A stretch of 64,000 nucleotides of DNA from Pseudoruegeria sp. HB172150 (GTDB lineage: Bacteria; Pseudomonadota; Alphaproteobacteria; Rhodobacterales; Rhodobacteraceae). The stretch lies in NCBI RefSeq assembly GCF_013184805.1, contig NZ_JAATNG010000001.1, positions 2,108,001-2,172,000 on the forward strand, written 5' to 3'. Under the pieces are notes generated by a model. That model ran no database searches, had not been told where the DNA came from, and saw only the letters and a program-made list of their open reading frames with translations. Numbering within the stretch: position 1 is the first letter of the stretch; each line of letters opens with the position of its first letter. Shown in pieces: positions 41,404 to 52,620 of the stretch. The translations under genes and the position numbers were made by a program.

Positions 41404-42672
41404 CTACCCCAGTTTCGCTGCCCGGGCGTCGATCATGTCCTGCGTGATCAGGACGGTACCGGCATCGGTCCGGCGAAACCATTTTGCATCCTCTTCAGGA
41501 TCCTCGCCGACGACCAGCCCCTCGGGGATCTGCACGCCACGATCTATCACGCATTTCTTAAGATCGGCCTTCTCGCCGATATCGACGTAGGGCAGCGCCA
41601 CAACCTCGAACATCGAGGAATAGCTGTGCGCATGGACGCCGGTAAACAGCAGTGAATTGCGGATCTCGGACCCCGAAACGATGCAGCCCCCCGACACCAG
41701 CGACGACACGGCACTGCCCCGGCGCTCTTCCTCGTCGTGGATGAACTTGGCGGGCGGGGCCAGCTCGGAATAAGTCCAGATCGGCCAGGACTGATCGTAC
41801 ATGTCCAGTTCGGGGATGAAATCCGTCAGGTCGATGTTGGCCTCGTGGAACGCGTCGATGGTGCCGACGTCGCGCCAGTAGGGCTCCTTTTCCAGCCCGC
41901 TCATCACGCAGCTGTCGGCAAAGCGGTGCGCCATCGCCTTGCCGTTCTTGACGATATGCGGGATCAGGTCGTGGCCGAAATCGTGGCTGGAGCTCTTGTT
42001 CGCCGCATCCTCGAGTAGCAATTCGCGCAGGAATTTCCAGTCGAAGACGTAAATCCCCATCGAGGCCAGCGCATGTTCCGGATCGCCTGGGATCGCAGGC
42101 GGGTCCTTGGGTTTTTCAAGGAAATCGGTGATGCGCATGTCCTTGTCCACATGCATCACGCCGAAGGCTGTCGCTTCCATGCGAGGGACGGTCAGGCAGC
42201 CGATGGTCACGTCCGCGCCGCTTTCGGCGTGCTGCGCGATCATCTTCTCGTAGTCCATCTTGTAGATGTGGTCGCCGGCCAGAACGATGATGTAGTCGAC
42301 GTCATAGCTGTCCACGATGTCGATGTTCTGCCGCACCGCATCGGCCGTCCCCAGGTACCACATGGATTCGTCCACCCGCTGCGAGGCAGGCAGGATATCC
42401 AGGTATTCGTTCCGCTCGGCGCGGAAGAAGTTCCAGCCGCGCTGACAGTGCCGGATCAACGAATGCGCCTTGTACTGGGTGGCTATGGCCATCTTGCGGA
42501 TGCCGGAGTTCAGCGCATTGGACAGCGCGAAATCGATGATCCGCACCTTGCCGCCGAAATAGACTGCGGGTTTCGCCCGCCTGTCCGTCAGTTCCTTGAG
42601 CCGAGACCCGCGCCCCCCTGCGAGCACGAAGGCCATCGCTCGGTTTGCAAGCCTCGTTTGCGACGTGGGCAT
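41404..42672 (-). CDS. glgC: Glucose-1-phosphate adenylyltransferase
   Basis: 422-aa ADP-glucose pyrophosphorylase, the committed step of glycogen synthesis. The N-terminal nucleotide-binding loop is [20 protein letters not shown], and the sugar-phosphate site is in FLEKPKDPP. The C-terminal left-handed beta-helix carries allosteric sites. The start has GGGAGAGAGATC upstream. It is normal length; allosteric effectors in Rhodobacter relatives are pyruvate and fructose 6-phosphate, known for the family but not read from the sequence here. Confidence 0.96.
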   Translation of the reverse strand: MPTSQTRLANRAMAFVLAGGRGSRLKELTDRRAKPAVYFGGKVRIIDFALSNALNSGIRKMAIATQYKAHSLIRHCQRGWNFFRAERNEYLDILPASQRVDESMWYLGTADAVRQNIDIVDSYDVDYIIVLAGDHIYKMDYEKMIAQHAESGADVTIGCLTVPRMEATAFGVMHVDKDMRITDFLEKPKDPPAIPGDPEHALASMGIYVFDWKFLRELLLEDAANKSSSHDFGHDLIPHIVKNGKAMAHRFADSCVMSGLEKEPYWRDVGTIDAFHEANIDLTDFIPELDMYDQSWPIWTYSELAPPAKFIHDEEERRGSAVSSLVSGGCIVSGSEIRNSLLFTGVHAHSYSSMFEVVALPYVDIGEKADLKKCVIDRGVQIPEGLVVGEDPEEDAKWFRRTDAGTVLITQDMIDARAAKLG

Positions 42673-42696
42673 GATCTCTCTCCCTCTCCCTGTGAT

Positions 42697-44886
42697 CTAG
42701 CCTTGCAGGAATATGATTGCCGATAGCGGCGGCAGGGTCAGCATTGCGGATTGCGCCTGCCCGTGCCACGGGACCGCTTCGGTCTCGATGCCGCCGAAAT
42801 TGCCGCTGTTGCCGCCTCCGTAGGCTGCGGAATCGGTGTTCAGCGCCTCGTCCCAGTGGCCGGATGCCGGGAAACCGATGCGGAACCCCGTCCGCTCGAC
42901 CGGTGTCATGTTCAGTACGACCACCGCCGCCTTGTCGCCCTCGCGCCCCGTCCGGGCATAGGCGAAGACCGAATGCTGCGCGTCGCCGCCGTCGATCCAC
43001 TCGAACCCCTCGGGCCGCGTGTCGTTGACGTAAAGCGCCGGCGTCTCGCGCAGCAGGTGGTTCAGGTCCCGCACCAGCATCTGCACACCGCGATGCGCGC
43101 CGCCGTCATCCGTCAGGTGCCAGTCCAGCGCCCCGTCGTGGTTCCACTCCCGCCACTGCGCGAACTCGCAGCCCATGAACAGCAGCTTCTTGCCCGGATG
43201 CGTCCACATGAACCCGTAATAGGCCCGCAGGTTCGCGAACTTCTCCCAGTCGCTCCCCGGCATCTTGCCGATCATGCTGCCCTTGCCGTGCACCACCTCG
43301 TCATGGCTGATCGGCAGGATGAAGTTCTCGGTAAAGGCATAATGCAGCCCGAACGTCATCTGGTGATGATGGTGCTGCCGGTAGATGGGCGCCTTCGACA
43401 TGTATTCCAGCGTGTCGTTCATCCAGCCCATGTTCCACTTGAACCCGAACCCGAGCCCGCCCTTGTCTACCGGCCGCGACACCCCGTCGAACGCCGTCGA
43501 TTCCTCGGCCACGGTCACGATCCCCGGCACCTCGCCATAGCTCGTTGTATTCATGTTGCGTAACAGCGCGATGGCCTCAAGGTTCTCGCGCCCGCCGTGG
43601 ACGTTGGGGATCCACTCCCCCTCCTTCCGCGAATAGTCGCGGTAGAGCATCGAGGCCACGGCATCCACCCGCAGCCCGTCGACATGGTATTCCTCCAGCC
43701 AGTACAGCGCATTGGAGATCAGGTAATTCGCCACCTCGCGCCGTCCATAATTGTAGATCAGCGTGTTCCAGTCCTGGTGGAAGCCCTCCTTGGGGTCGGA
43801 ATGCTCGTAAAGCGCAGTGCCGTCGAACCGCCCAAGCCCGTGCTTGTCGGTCGGGAAATGCCCCGGCACCCAGTCGAGGATGATCCCCATCCCCCGCCGG
43901 TGCGCCGCATCGACCAGCGCGCGGAACTCGTCGGGCGTGCCGTGCCGGATCGTCGGCGCGTAAAGCCCGATGGGCTGATACCCCCACGACCCGTCGAACG
44001 GATGTTCGGACACCGGCAGGAATTCCAGATGCGTGAACCCCATCCATTCAGCATAGCCGACCAGTTCCTCCGCCAACTCCAGATAGCTCAGCGGACGCCC
44101 GCCCTCGGCCCGCCGCCAGCTCGGCAGATGCACCTCGTAGACCGAGATCGGCGCGTCGATATCCTGCCGCGCCTTGCGCCCCGCCATCCAGTCGTCGTCG
44201 GTCCAGTTCAGCCGGTCGAGACGCCGCACGACCGACGCATTGGCCGGCGGATGTTCTGACCCAAAGCCAACCGGATCCGCCTTCAGCGGCACAGGCCGCC
44301 CGTCGGGGCCAAGGATATCGTACTTGTAGGCGGCGCCTTCGACCACGCCGGGCAGGAATATCTCCCAGACGCCGGTCGCCCCGCGCCGCCGCATCGGATG
44401 CCGCCGCGCATCCCAGAAATTGAAGCCGCCAACGACAGAGACGCGCTGCGCGTTCGGCGCCCAGACGGCGAAATGCACGCCGTCGACGCCCTCATGGGTC
44501 ATCACGTGCGCGCCCAGCGCGTGCCAGATCCGCTTATGCGTACCCTCGCCCAGCAGGTACTCGTCGATCTCCCCCAGGACCGGGCCGAACCTGTACGGGT
44601 CCTCGATCTCCCATTCGGCATCGGCATTGGCGCAGCGCAGCCGGTAACCGTTGCCACCGCCGTAACGCGCCAGGAACAGCCCGTCGCCGCGCGGCGCCAG
44701 CTCCGTCTCGGTTCCATCCGGGCGGATCGCCGAGACACGGGCGGCGCCGGGCATGTAGACCCTCAACACCGGCATTCCGCCCACGCTCTGAACGCCGAGC
44801 ACGCCGAAAGGATTTTCATGCCGGCCCTCGACGATGGCGCGGGCATCGCCCGGGTCGATCAGCGCCGTGCTGTCTTCCTCTGCCAT
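42697..44886 (-). CDS. glgB: 1,4-alpha-glucan branching enzyme
   Basis: 729-aa GH13 branching enzyme. It has an N-terminal extension, a CBM48 ([20 protein letters not shown]), the catalytic domain with [19 protein letters not shown], the nucleophile in [19 protein letters not shown], the acid Glu in [16 protein letters not shown], and [16 protein letters not shown]. It introduces alpha-1,6 branches. The start has GAGAGGAGTGAC upstream. Confidence 0.96.
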   Translation of the reverse strand: MAEEDSTALIDPGDARAIVEGRHENPFGVLGVQSVGGMPVLRVYMPGAARVSAIRPDGTETELAPRGDGLFLARYGGGNGYRLRCANADAEWEIEDPYRFGPVLGEIDEYLLGEGTHKRIWHALGAHVMTHEGVDGVHFAVWAPNAQRVSVVGGFNFWDARRHPMRRRGATGVWEIFLPGVVEGAAYKYDILGPDGRPVPLKADPVGFGSEHPPANASVVRRLDRLNWTDDDWMAGRKARQDIDAPISVYEVHLPSWRRAEGGRPLSYLELAEELVGYAEWMGFTHLEFLPVSEHPFDGSWGYQPIGLYAPTIRHGTPDEFRALVDAAHRRGMGIILDWVPGHFPTDKHGLGRFDGTALYEHSDPKEGFHQDWNTLIYNYGRREVANYLISNALYWLEEYHVDGLRVDAVASMLYRDYSRKEGEWIPNVHGGRENLEAIALLRNMNTTSYGEVPGIVTVAEESTAFDGVSRPVDKGGLGFGFKWNMGWMNDTLEYMSKAPIYRQHHHHQMTFGLHYAFTENFILPISHDEVVHGKGSMIGKMPGSDWEKFANLRAYYGFMWTHPGKKLLFMGCEFAQWREWNHDGALDWHLTDDGGAHRGVQMLVRDLNHLLRETPALYVNDTRPEGFEWIDGGDAQHSVFAYARTGREGDKAAVVVLNMTPVERTGFRIGFPASGHWDEALNTDSAAYGGGNSGNFGGIETEAVPWHGQAQSAMLTLPPLSAIIFLQG

Positions 44887-44906
44887 GTCACTCCTCTCCC
44901 GGTTCT

Positions 44907-47282
44907 CTATGCCGGTGTGACGTCCCAGATATCCTTCATGTAACCCCGGATCGTCCGATCGGACGAAAAGAAACCGACCCGCGCGGTATTGCGCGCCGCC
45001 ATCCGCATCCAGGCGGTGCGGTCATGCCACGCCTTGTCGACCTCTCGCTGCTTCGCCCAGTAGGCGTCGAAGTCCGAGGCCACGAGGAAGTAGTCGTGGT
45101 GCCAGCACCGGTCCACGATGCCAAGATAGCGCGAAGGATCGTCCGGGCAAAACCGGGCTTCGGCTATCATCTGCAGCACATCGGGAAGGTTCTCGCTCGC
45201 CTCGATGGCCAGCTTCGCATGGTCGGGGATACGGCGGCGGGCGACGACCTCTTCGGCGGTCATCCCGAAGAGAAAGAAGTTCTCCGCCCCCACCAGGTCG
45301 CGGATTTCCACGTTGGCGCCATCCAGTGTTCCGATGGTCAGCGCGCCGTTCAGCGCGAATTTCATGTTGCCGGTGCCGGAGGCTTCCTTGCCCGCGGTCG
45401 AGATCTGTTCCGAAAGGTCTGCCGCCGGGATCAGCCGCTGTGCCATCGAGACGTTGTAATTCGCCGGATAGACGACCTTGAGCAGCCCCTTGATCGAGCG
45501 GTCGGCATTGATCACGCGCGCCACGTCGTTGATGAAATGCACGATCTCCTTGGCGACCATGTATCCGGGCGCCGACTTGCCGCCGAAGATCTTCACCCGC
45601 GGCACCCAGTCGCCGTCCGGGTTCTCGCGGATACGGTGCCACAGCGCGACGGTCTCCAGCACGTTCAGAAGCTGGCGCTTGTACTCGTGGATCCGCTTGA
45701 TCTGGATATCGAAGATCGCGTCGGGATCGGTCTCTACCCCGGTCGCTTCCATGATCCAGTTCGACAGATCCACCTTGTTGGCACGCTTTGCCGCGCCGAA
45801 GGCTTCGGTGAAGCCGTTATCGTCGATATGCGGCTCCAGGTCCTGCAGACGGTCCAGATCGGCTTCCCACCCCTCGCCGATGGTGTCGGTGATCAGCCGC
45901 GACAGGCGCGGGTTCGCAAGCTTCAGCCAGCGGCGCGGGGTGATACCGTTGGTCTCGTTCACGATCTTCTCGGGATGCAGCTGGTGCAGGTCGGCAAAGA
46001 CGGTTTCCTTCACCAGTTCCGTGTGCAGCGCCGAGACGCCGTTGACCCGGTTCGCCATGATAAAGGCCAGCGTACCCATCTGGACTTCGTTGTTCTGGAT
46101 CATGCTCACGCTTTTGGGCCGGTTCGGGAATGCCTTCTTGTGGCGCTCGTCCAGCCGCTCGATCAGTGTCATGTGCTGCGGCAGCACGTTGCCCATCAGC
46201 CAGGTGGACCAGCGTTCCAGAGCTTCGGGCATCAGCGTGTGGTTGGTGTAGTTCAGGACCCGCTCTGCGATGCTGGCCGATGTCTCGAAATCCACACCCC
46301 GCACCATCAGCAGGCGCACCAGTTCCGGCCCGGCGATGGCCGGGTGGGTGTCATTCAGCTGGATCGCCACGTATTTCGGCAGGTCGCGCGGATCGACCTG
46401 GGTCGACAGGAAACGGCGCAGGATGTCCTGCAGCGCCGCCGAGGTCATGAAGTATTCCTGCTTCAGCCGCAGTTCCTTGCCGGCATAGGTCGTGTCGTCG
46501 GGATACAGCACGCGCGAAATCGTCCGCGCCAGCGCCTCAGGCTCGGCGGCGGCAGTAAAGTCACCGGAATTGAACCGCTTGAGATCGAAAAGTTCGGTGG
46601 GGCGCGCCGACCACAGACGCAGCGTGTTGGCCCATTTGCCCTGCCAGCCGACGATGGCCATGTCATAGGCGGTGGCGAGAACGGATTCTCCCGGCTCCCA
46701 GTGGTCGCCGTTGACCTCGCCCTTGAAGCCGATTTCGTACGCCACCTCCGGACGTTCAAACTCCCATGGGTGCTGCTGGTTCAGCCAGTCCTCGGGCGTT
46801 TCCACCTGCTGGCCGCTCTCGAAACGCTGGCGGAACAGGCCGAGTTCGTAGCGGATACCATAGCCATGCGACGGGACGCCCAGTGTGGCCAGCGAATCCA
46901 TGAAGCAGGCCGCGAGACGCCCGAGGCCGCCATTGCCCAGCGCCGCTTCCGGTTCGTCCTCGACAAGCGCGCCGAAATCGGGGCCGATGCCTTCCAGTGC
47001 CTTGTCCGCCGTCTCGCGCAGACCGAGGTTGATCGCCGCGTCTTCCAGCAGGCGCCCGATCAGGAACTCCAGCGACAGGTAATAAACCCGCTTGGCGCCG
47101 GTATCGTAGGTCTTGGCGGTAGAGGCGAACCACGGTTCGACGATCTTGTCGCGCAGGGCAAAGCACATCGCGACGCGCCAGTCGTAAAGGCTGGAATGAT
47201 CCGGGTCCTTTCCGATCGTGTAGGTGAGGTGCCAGAGCACCGCTTCACGCAATTCCTGCGGCGTGACGCCATCCAGGGCCAT
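44907..47282 (-). CDS. glgP: Glycogen phosphorylase
   Basis: 791-aa PLP enzyme that releases glucose-1-phosphate from glycogen. The PLP-lysine motif is [19 protein letters not shown], with the family start region [20 protein letters not shown] and [20 protein letters not shown]. The start at 47282 ([16 protein letters not shown]) has GAGG seven bases upstream; a longer frame is open but is leader sequence. First gene of glgP-glgB-glgC-glgA-glgX-pgm. It is preceded by a promoter overlapping a LacI-type palindrome. Confidence 0.95.
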   Translation of the reverse strand: MALDGVTPQELREAVLWHLTYTIGKDPDHSSLYDWRVAMCFALRDKIVEPWFASTAKTYDTGAKRVYYLSLEFLIGRLLEDAAINLGLRETADKALEGIGPDFGALVEDEPEAALGNGGLGRLAACFMDSLATLGVPSHGYGIRYELGLFRQRFESGQQVETPEDWLNQQHPWEFERPEVAYEIGFKGEVNGDHWEPGESVLATAYDMAIVGWQGKWANTLRLWSARPTELFDLKRFNSGDFTAAAEPEALARTISRVLYPDDTTYAGKELRLKQEYFMTSAALQDILRRFLSTQVDPRDLPKYVAIQLNDTHPAIAGPELVRLLMVRGVDFETSASIAERVLNYTNHTLMPEALERWSTWLMGNVLPQHMTLIERLDERHKKAFPNRPKSVSMIQNNEVQMGTLAFIMANRVNGVSALHTELVKETVFADLHQLHPEKIVNETNGITPRRWLKLANPRLSRLITDTIGEGWEADLDRLQDLEPHIDDNGFTEAFGAAKRANKVDLSNWIMEATGVETDPDAIFDIQIKRIHEYKRQLLNVLETVALWHRIRENPDGDWVPRVKIFGGKSAPGYMVAKEIVHFINDVARVINADRSIKGLLKVVYPANYNVSMAQRLIPAADLSEQISTAGKEASGTGNMKFALNGALTIGTLDGANVEIRDLVGAENFFLFGMTAEEVVARRRIPDHAKLAIEASENLPDVLQMIAEARFCPDDPSRYLGIVDRCWHHDYFLVASDFDAYWAKQREVDKAWHDRTAWMRMAARNTARVGFFSSDRTIRGYMKDIWDVTPA

Positions 47283-47447
47283 GACGAATCCTCGCTCCAA
47301 GGGCCTCCCCACGCCAGATTGCGCAAGAGATGCGGCAGATGAAAAGACCGCATGAGAATCCGCCCGTCCGGCACGCCGCCTGTGATGCAGACATACCTGC
47401 CCGCACGGCGGCTCATCGGCCGACTCTCCAGCCATGTCCTCAGGTGT

Positions 47448-47475
47448 AGGTTAGCGCTAACACGCCTGAAATCAA
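47448..47475 (-). promoter_or_regulatory. Probable promoter of the glycogen operon
   Basis: On the minus strand TTGATT (47475-47470) and TAACCT (47453-47448) are 16 bp apart, giving a start about 160 bp upstream of glgP. The -10 matches consensus at about half its positions. The palindrome GTTAGCGCTAAC covers the spacer end and -10 element. Confidence 0.4.
47450..47461. promoter_or_regulatory. LacI-family type operator upstream of glgP
   Basis: GTTAGCGCTAAC is a perfect 12-bp palindrome with a central CG, the form of operators bound by LacI/GalR-family sugar repressors. It overlaps the -10 of the candidate glgP promoter, an arrangement suited to repression. No LacI-family gene lies in the window, so the regulator is encoded elsewhere. 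Confidence 0.6.
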
Positions 47476-47503
47476 GGGGTTGACCCCCCGTCCCCATGGG
47501 GAC
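47476..47503 (-). terminator. Possible terminator after xylA
   Basis: After the xylA stop the minus strand contains GTCCCCATGGGGAC (47503-47490), a perfect palindrome, then GGGGTCAACCCC (47487-47476) which can form a 4-bp stem with a tetraloop. There is no T-tract before the glycogen promoter. Weak termination or pause is possible. Confidence 0.3.
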
Positions 47504-47507
47504 GCTC

Positions 47508-48812
47508 TCAGACGAAGCGATTGACGAGGTTCTCCAGCCGCTCCTGCCGGCCCGACCGCGGCTCCGGTTCCACACCGCCGCGAATATAGGCATCGAGGTC
47601 CTCCAGCGACCCCTCGCCCTTCAGCCAGCCCTGCTGGGTCTCGCCCTCCCAGCCCGCATACCGCTCGGCCCTGGCCTTCTCCAGCGACCCGTCCTCCAGC
47701 AGCGCCGCCGCCGCCTTCACGCCCCTTGCACAGGTATCCATCGCCCCCACATGGGCCAGGATCAGATCCTCCGGATCCAGCGACTGCCGCCTCAGCTTCG
47801 CATCGAAGTTGGTCCCCCCGGTCGTGAACCCGCCCGCCTTAAGGATCTCATAGAAAGCCAGCGTCATCTCCGGCACATTGTTCGGGAACTGGTCCGTATC
47901 CCACCCCGACTGATAGTCGTTCCGGTTCATGTCGATCGACCCCAGGATCCCCAGCGACGCCGCCAGCGCCAGCTCATGCTCGAAGGAATGCCCCGCAAGG
48001 ATCGCATGCCCCTGCTCGATATTGACCTTCACCTCGTTCTCGAACCCGTACCGCTTCAGGAACCCATAAACCGTCGCCACATCGTAGTCGTACTGATGCT
48101 TCGTCGGCTCCTGCGGCTTCGGCTCGATCAGCAGCGTCCCCTCGAACCCGATCTTGTGCTTGTAGTCGATCACCATCCCCAGCATCGCCGCGAACTGGTC
48201 GGCCTCCTTGCCGAGGTCGGTATTCAGCAGGGTCTCATACCCCTCACGCCCGCCCCACATCACATAGTTCTCGCCACCCAGCTTCTTCGTGGCATCGATA
48301 CAGGATTTCAGCGTCGCCCCCGCATAGGCGAAGACATCTGGGTCCGGATTGGTCGCCGCCCCCGACATGAACCGCCGATGCGTAAACAGGTTGGCGGTAC
48401 CCCACAGAAGCTTCGTCCCCGTCGCCTCCATCTTGCCGGCGAAGTAATCGACGATCTCCTCAAGATTCCGCACGCTCTCGGCAAAACTCGCCCCTTCCGG
48501 CCGCATGTCCAGATCGTGAAAGCAGAAATAGGGCTGGCCGAGGATCGCGAACATCTCGAAGGCCACGTCCGCCTTCAACTTCGCATGATCCATGTCGCCG
48601 CCGAACCACGGCCGGTCGAATGTCCGCCCGCCAAAGGGATCGCTACCCTCCCAGGCAAAGGAATGCCAGTACGCGACCGCGAACCGCAGCACATCCTCCA
48701 TCCGCTTGCCCATGACCATCTCGTCCGGGTTGTAGTGGCGGAAGGCGAATTCGTTGTCGCTCTGCGTGCCTTCGTACTTGATCTGCGGGATGCCCTTGAA
48801 GAAGTCGGTCAT
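47508..48812 (-). CDS. xylA: Xylose isomerase
   Basis: 434-aa metal-dependent isomerase converting D-xylose to D-xylulose. The family start [20 protein letters not shown] and the metal/catalytic segments [20 protein letters not shown] and [20 protein letters not shown] are clear. Class II length. The start ATG overlaps the xylB stop (ATGA) and has AGGGGACTGAC upstream. No xylose transporter is in the window. Codons are strongly C-ending. Confidence 0.97.
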   Translation of the reverse strand: MTDFFKGIPQIKYEGTQSDNEFAFRHYNPDEMVMGKRMEDVLRFAVAYWHSFAWEGSDPFGGRTFDRPWFGGDMDHAKLKADVAFEMFAILGQPYFCFHDLDMRPEGASFAESVRNLEEIVDYFAGKMEATGTKLLWGTANLFTHRRFMSGAATNPDPDVFAYAGATLKSCIDATKKLGGENYVMWGGREGYETLLNTDLGKEADQFAAMLGMVIDYKHKIGFEGTLLIEPKPQEPTKHQYDYDVATVYGFLKRYGFENEVKVNIEQGHAILAGHSFEHELALAASLGILGSIDMNRNDYQSGWDTDQFPNNVPEMTLAFYEILKAGGFTTGGTNFDAKLRRQSLDPEDLILAHVGAMDTCARGVKAAAALLEDGSLEKARAERYAGWEGETQQGWLKGEGSLEDLDAYIRGGVEPEPRSGRQERLENLVNRFV

Positions 48813-50248
48813 GTCAGTCCCCTGATGCTGGTTTGCGCCGCGCGATACCGCTGGTGCGCCGCGTCGAATGCTTCCATCAGGCGCGGATCGGGGTCGACCC
48901 GCCGCGCGATCTTCGGTGCCGGCGCGAGTTCCGCACCGCCGCCGGTCGCCGCCATCATCGCCAGCCGCGCCGCGCCGAATGCCCCGCCGTAGTCGCCTGC
49001 GACCGGTAGATCCACCGGCGTGCCGAGCGCCGTCGCCACCGCCTGCAGCCAGTATTCGGAGCGCGAGCCGCCGCCTACCGCCAGCAGGCTCTCGATCGCT
49101 GTCCCGGTCGCGGCGAGCGCGTCGCGACAGTCACGGATCGCGAAAGTCACGCCCTCCAGCACCGCACGTGTCGCCGCGGCGCGGTCGGTTGCATGTTCCA
49201 GCCCGATGAAGGCACCGCGGACCGCCGCATCATTCAGCGGCGTGCGTTCGCCGCCGAGATAGGGCAGGAACAGGGTCTTGCCCGGCGCGCGAAGGTCACC
49301 CAGATTTTCAGTCAGCGCCGCCGCGTCCTCGCCCACCAGTTTCGCGAACCAGTTCAGCGCGTCCGTCGCCGCGAGGATCACGCCCATCTGGTGCCATGTG
49401 CTCGGCAGCGCGTGACAAAACGTGTGAACCGCGGTTTCCGGATCGGGCCGGTAGCCGTCATTAGCGGCAAAAAGCACGCCAGAGGTACCCAGCGAGACAA
49501 ACGCCTGCCCCGCATGCACCACGCCCACGCCTATCGCCGAGGCGGCATTGTCGCCGCCCCCGCCGGCGACCACGACATCCTCGCCCATGCCCCAGCGCCG
49601 GGCGAGTTCACCACGCAGGTTGCCGGACACCTCGGAACCCTCAATCAGCCGCGGCATGTGATCGCGACCAAGCTGCGAGCGTTCCAGCAATTCGTCCGAC
49701 CAGTCGCGTGCGCCGGTGTCGAGCCATGATGTCCCCGCCGCGTCCGACATCTCGCCGACATGGTCGCCGGTCAGCCAAAGCCGCAGGTAATCCTTCGGCA
49801 GCAAGACCTTGGCGACCTGCCCGAACATCTCTGGCTCGTGCCGCCGCACCCATTCGAGTTTCGGCGCGGTAAAGCCGGGGAAGACGATGTTGCCCGTCAC
49901 CTCGCGCCAGATCGGCTCCGCATCCATTTCCGCCGCTTCGACATGGCTGCGGGTGTCGTTCCACAGGATACAAGGGCGCAAAACCTGGTCGCTTGCGTCC
50001 AGCAGCGTGGCACCGTGCATCTGCCCGGACAGGCCGATCCCGGCCACTTCGCTCAGCGAATGTTCTGCCGCCAGCCCGTCGAACACGGCCTCTGCCGCGC
50101 CGATCCAGCTTTCGGGAACCTGTTCCGTCCAGCCGTCATAAGGCCGCTGCACGGTCAGCGGCAGCGTCGCCTCGGCGACGATGGACTGATCCTCGCCGAT
50201 CAGCACGCCTTTCAGCCCGGACGTGCCGAGATCGAGACCGATGAACAT
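48809..50248 (-). CDS. xylB: Xylulokinase
   Basis: 479-aa FGGY-family sugar kinase phosphorylating D-xylulose. The ATP-binding start [18 protein letters not shown] is at residues 1-18, with [13 protein letters not shown], a FGGY hallmark, and the C-terminal [14 protein letters not shown]. The start 50248 has GGGAGGTGG upstream; a frame open 33 bases earlier begins inside the regulatory region. It forms an operon with xylA. Confidence 0.95.
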   Translation of the reverse strand: MFIGLDLGTSGLKGVLIGEDQSIVAEATLPLTVQRPYDGWTEQVPESWIGAAEAVFDGLAAEHSLSEVAGIGLSGQMHGATLLDASDQVLRPCILWNDTRSHVEAAEMDAEPIWREVTGNIVFPGFTAPKLEWVRRHEPEMFGQVAKVLLPKDYLRLWLTGDHVGEMSDAAGTSWLDTGARDWSDELLERSQLGRDHMPRLIEGSEVSGNLRGELARRWGMGEDVVVAGGGGDNAASAIGVGVVHAGQAFVSLGTSGVLFAANDGYRPDPETAVHTFCHALPSTWHQMGVILAATDALNWFAKLVGEDAAALTENLGDLRAPGKTLFLPYLGGERTPLNDAAVRGAFIGLEHATDRAAATRAVLEGVTFAIRDCRDALAATGTAIESLLAVGGGSRSEYWLQAVATALGTPVDLPVAGDYGGAFGAARLAMMAATGGGAELAPAPKIARRVDPDPRLMEAFDAAHQRYRAAQTSIRGLT

Positions 50249-50261
50249 TGGCGCCACCTCC

Positions 50262-50302
50262 CTTTTGCGCCGCAATTTCACGCAGCTTTTGCGGTCTTTT
50301 GC
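50262..50302 (-). promoter_or_regulatory. Three direct repeats GCAAAAG upstream of xylB
   Basis: On the minus strand GCAAAAG occurs at 50302-50296, 50292-50286 and 50268-50262, the first two 10 bp apart, one helical turn. They sit in the 56-bp gap between the SDR gene and xylB, the last next to the ribosome-binding site. They could be operator half-sites for a xylose regulator; no such regulator gene is in the window. Confidence 0.3.
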
Positions 50303-50304
50303 AC

Positions 50305-51072
50305 CTAGCGCGGCGCCATCCGGATCGCGCCGTCGATGCGGATCACCTCGCCGTTCAGCATCCCGTTCTCCACGATATGCACCGCCAGCCTGGCGTATTC
50401 GGAAACATCACCCAACCGTGACGGAAAGGGAACCTGCTTGCCCAGAGACTCCTGAACATCCTCCGACAGACCGGCCAGCAATGGCGTCAGGAAGATGCCC
50501 GGCGCAATCGTCATGACCCGGATGCCATGCTGCGAGAGGTCCCGCGCCATTGGCAGGGTCATGCCCACGATACCGCCCTTTGACGCGGAATAGGCCACCT
50601 GCCCGATCTGGCCGTCATAGGCCGCGACTGACGCGGTAGAAATGATCACGCCGCGCTCGCCGTCGTCGGTCACCGGCTCGTTCTGGGACATCAGCAGCGC
50701 GCCCTGGCTGGCGCAGTTGAAACTGCCGATCAGGTTGACGCTGATGGTCTTGCTGAACAGGCCCGGATCATGCGCAGCGCCGCGCGACACCGTCTTGGCC
50801 GCCGGCCCGATACCAGCGCAGTTGACCAGCACATGAAGCCCGCGTCCCGCGGCCGCGACCTCGGCTATGCCGGCCGCGACGCTGTCGGGATCTGAAACAT
50901 CGACCTTGCAGAACGTGCCGCCAAGCTCCCTGGCCTTTGCCGGGCCCGCTTCTTCGTTCATGTCGAAGATGGTCACATGCGCGCCGGCCTTTGCCAGTGC
51001 CTCTGCTGTCGCGGCGCCAAGGCCCGACGCGCCGCCGGTCACCACCGCCGACGTCTTGTCCGAAATCTGCAT
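50305..51072 (-). CDS. Short-chain dehydrogenase (3-hydroxyacyl-CoA dehydrogenase-like)
   Basis: 255-aa SDR with NAD-binding TGGASGLGAATAEALAKAG and catalytic YSASKGGI. The overall plan (AAHDPGLFSKTISVNLIGSF, then LSQHGIRVMTIAPGIFLTPL and the ending NGEVIRIDGAIRMAPR) matches 3-hydroxy-2-methylacyl-CoA dehydrogenase (HSD17B10)-like enzymes of fatty-acid or isoleucine breakdown. The start has AGGCAGAGGG upstream. It precedes xylB by 56 bp but is probably functionally separate. Confidence 0.85.
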   Translation of the reverse strand: MQISDKTSAVVTGGASGLGAATAEALAKAGAHVTIFDMNEEAGPAKARELGGTFCKVDVSDPDSVAAGIAEVAAAGRGLHVLVNCAGIGPAAKTVSRGAAHDPGLFSKTISVNLIGSFNCASQGALLMSQNEPVTDDGERGVIISTASVAAYDGQIGQVAYSASKGGIVGMTLPMARDLSQHGIRVMTIAPGIFLTPLLAGLSEDVQESLGKQVPFPSRLGDVSEYARLAVHIVENGMLNGEVIRIDGAIRMAPR

Positions 51073-51208
51073 CCCTCTGCCTCCCGTTCTCGGTCGCTCC
51101 CGTGCTAGCGCCGCCCTGCCGCCGCCTCAAGCGGTTTTGCGGTCGCACAGGCGAGCGGTCTGTCCGCTACCAGTTTTACGCAGTTTCGGGCCGCGCCGGT
51201 TTCGGGAT

Positions 51209-51460
51209 TTACGGGTCCGGCGTTTCACGCCCCTGAGCCACCAGCCGCGCCCGCAATTCGGCAGCGCGTGGATCGCCGGCGTCGAGCGCAAAAACATAGG
51301 CATGGGTCAGGAAAAAGCAGGATTCGTCCGACTTTCCGCTAGCTTCCAGCCCACCGGCGGCCCGTTCGTAACAGTCCACCAGCGCCCGCAAGTCATTCGC
51401 CGCATGGGCTGCAAGTATGCGGTCTTCCAGCGCAGGATCCGGTTTTACGCTCTGCAGCAC
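51209..51460 (-). CDS. Small helical protein coupled to Rieske oxygenase gene
   Basis: 83-aa protein, GTG start at 51460 that overlaps the oxygenase stop (TAGTG). The rest is predicted all-helical (LEDRILAAHAANDLRALVDC, then FFLTHAYVFALDAGDPRAAE), with a TPR-like look, and two cysteines. There is no signal peptide or membrane helix. The coupled overlap suggests that it is co-translated with, and may interact with, the oxygenase. No function was recognised. Start choice is fixed mainly by the overlap. Confidence 0.65.
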   Translation of the reverse strand: MLQSVKPDPALEDRILAAHAANDLRALVDCYERAAGGLEASGKSDESCFFLTHAYVFALDAGDPRAAELRARLVAQGRETPDP

Positions 51461-52620
51461 TACTCCGCCGCCAGCGCCGGGCGCAGCATCCGGCCGGCAA
51501 CCCATTGGTGGAAGCAATGGGTCGGCCCATCCATCGCCGGGCTGAACCGTCCGCCGTCAAAACCGCTGGCATGACGGCCCTTCTGCATGCCCTCGACGAC
51601 GAACAGGTCCTCTTCGAACACGGCATGCCACATCTCGGTATTGCGCGCCCGCATCTCCTGCCAGTCGCCCCCTTCTGCCGCGTCCTGGCTGGTGTAATAC
51701 AGCGCCACATGCTCGATGGTGCGCGCCGGTCCGCGCGGCTCCAGGATGATCGCGAAGGCATGGTCGCGATGCACACCCAGCAGCAGGTTCGGGTAGAGCG
51801 CGATGTATTCCGCGCCCTGGTCCCATTGCGCCGACAGGCCGGAGAAATCCGGGAACCGTCGGCCGTCCTCGCTGATCATCGGGCGATAAACCCGCGTTCC
51901 CTGGCCGGAAAAACACCCCGGCGCTTCGATGTGATAGTGATCCTCCAGCCGCGAATAGCTGTTCAGGCCGGGATGCACCCAGGGCAAATGGTAGCTTTCG
52001 CAGTAATTCTCGACCGCAAGCTTCCAGTTGCAGGCAACATCGAAGGCAAATGAACTGTCGGCGCCGGCGAGGAACGGGTGCGGCTCGAATTCCTGCCAGC
52101 GTGCGATGGCATCCGCGGCATGCACCTCGAAATCCGGCGCCTGGCCTTCGACATTCACGAAGATCACGTCATGCCAGACACGCGACCGCACCTCGACCAG
52201 CCCCAGCTCCGGCCGTCGGATCGCGTCATGGGCGTTGTAGCCGGGCCCGCCGACATGCGGTGTGGCGACCAACTCGCCGGTCAGCGCGTAGCACCACGAG
52301 TGATACGGACAGCGCAGCACGCCGCCGACCATCTTCTTTTCCTCAACAAGGATCATACCCCGGTGCCGGCAGACGTTCTGGAACACCTTTAGCGCGCCCT
52401 CGCGCGTGCGTACCGCGACCAGCGGCTGCCCCGCAAAATCCAGCGGCATCGCTTCGCCGGGGAGCAAGTCCTTCGCAAAGGCCAGCGCCGCCCAGGTGGA
52501 GAACAGGAGCGCCGCTGCCTCCTCCTTGAAGGTCTGTTCACAAACGTAATGCTCGTTCGGCAGGCCCCTGGCGCTGTCGATCGGCCCGAGGACATGGTTG
52601 AGCGAGGCTGTGTCGGCCAT
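51460..52620 (-). CDS. Rieske non-heme iron oxygenase, alpha subunit
   Basis: 386-aa aromatic-ring-hydroxylating-type oxygenase. The Rieske [2Fe-2S] centre is CRHRGMIL (CxH) and CPYHSWCY (CxxH). The mononuclear iron site is NYCESYHLPWVHPGL with two His, and the Asp in FEEDLFVVEGMQKG. The start MADTASLNHVLGP at 52620 has GGA near the ATG. The length and layout resemble GbcA/choline-monooxygenase-like or stachydrine-demethylase enzymes rather than dioxygenases with a beta subunit. The substrate is unknown; a reductase partner is not adjacent. Confidence 0.85.
   Translation of the reverse strand: MADTASLNHVLGPIDSARGLPNEHYVCEQTFKEEAAALLFSTWAALAFAKDLLPGEAMPLDFAGQPLVAVRTREGALKVFQNVCRHRGMILVEEKKMVGGVLRCPYHSWCYALTGELVATPHVGGPGYNAHDAIRRPELGLVEVRSRVWHDVIFVNVEGQAPDFEVHAADAIARWQEFEPHPFLAGADSSFAFDVACNWKLAVENYCESYHLPWVHPGLNSYSRLEDHYHIEAPGCFSGQGTRVYRPMISEDGRRFPDFSGLSAQWDQGAEYIALYPNLLLGVHRDHAFAIILEPRGPARTIEHVALYYTSQDAAEGGDWQEMRARNTEMWHAVFEEDLFVVEGMQKGRHASGFDGGRFSPAMDGPTHCFHQWVAGRMLRPALAAE

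Noticed and set aside
45024-47342. Very long open frame (772 codons) antisense to glgP
   Set aside because: High-GC antisense shadow of a clear glgP gene; Arg/His-rich translation without family features.
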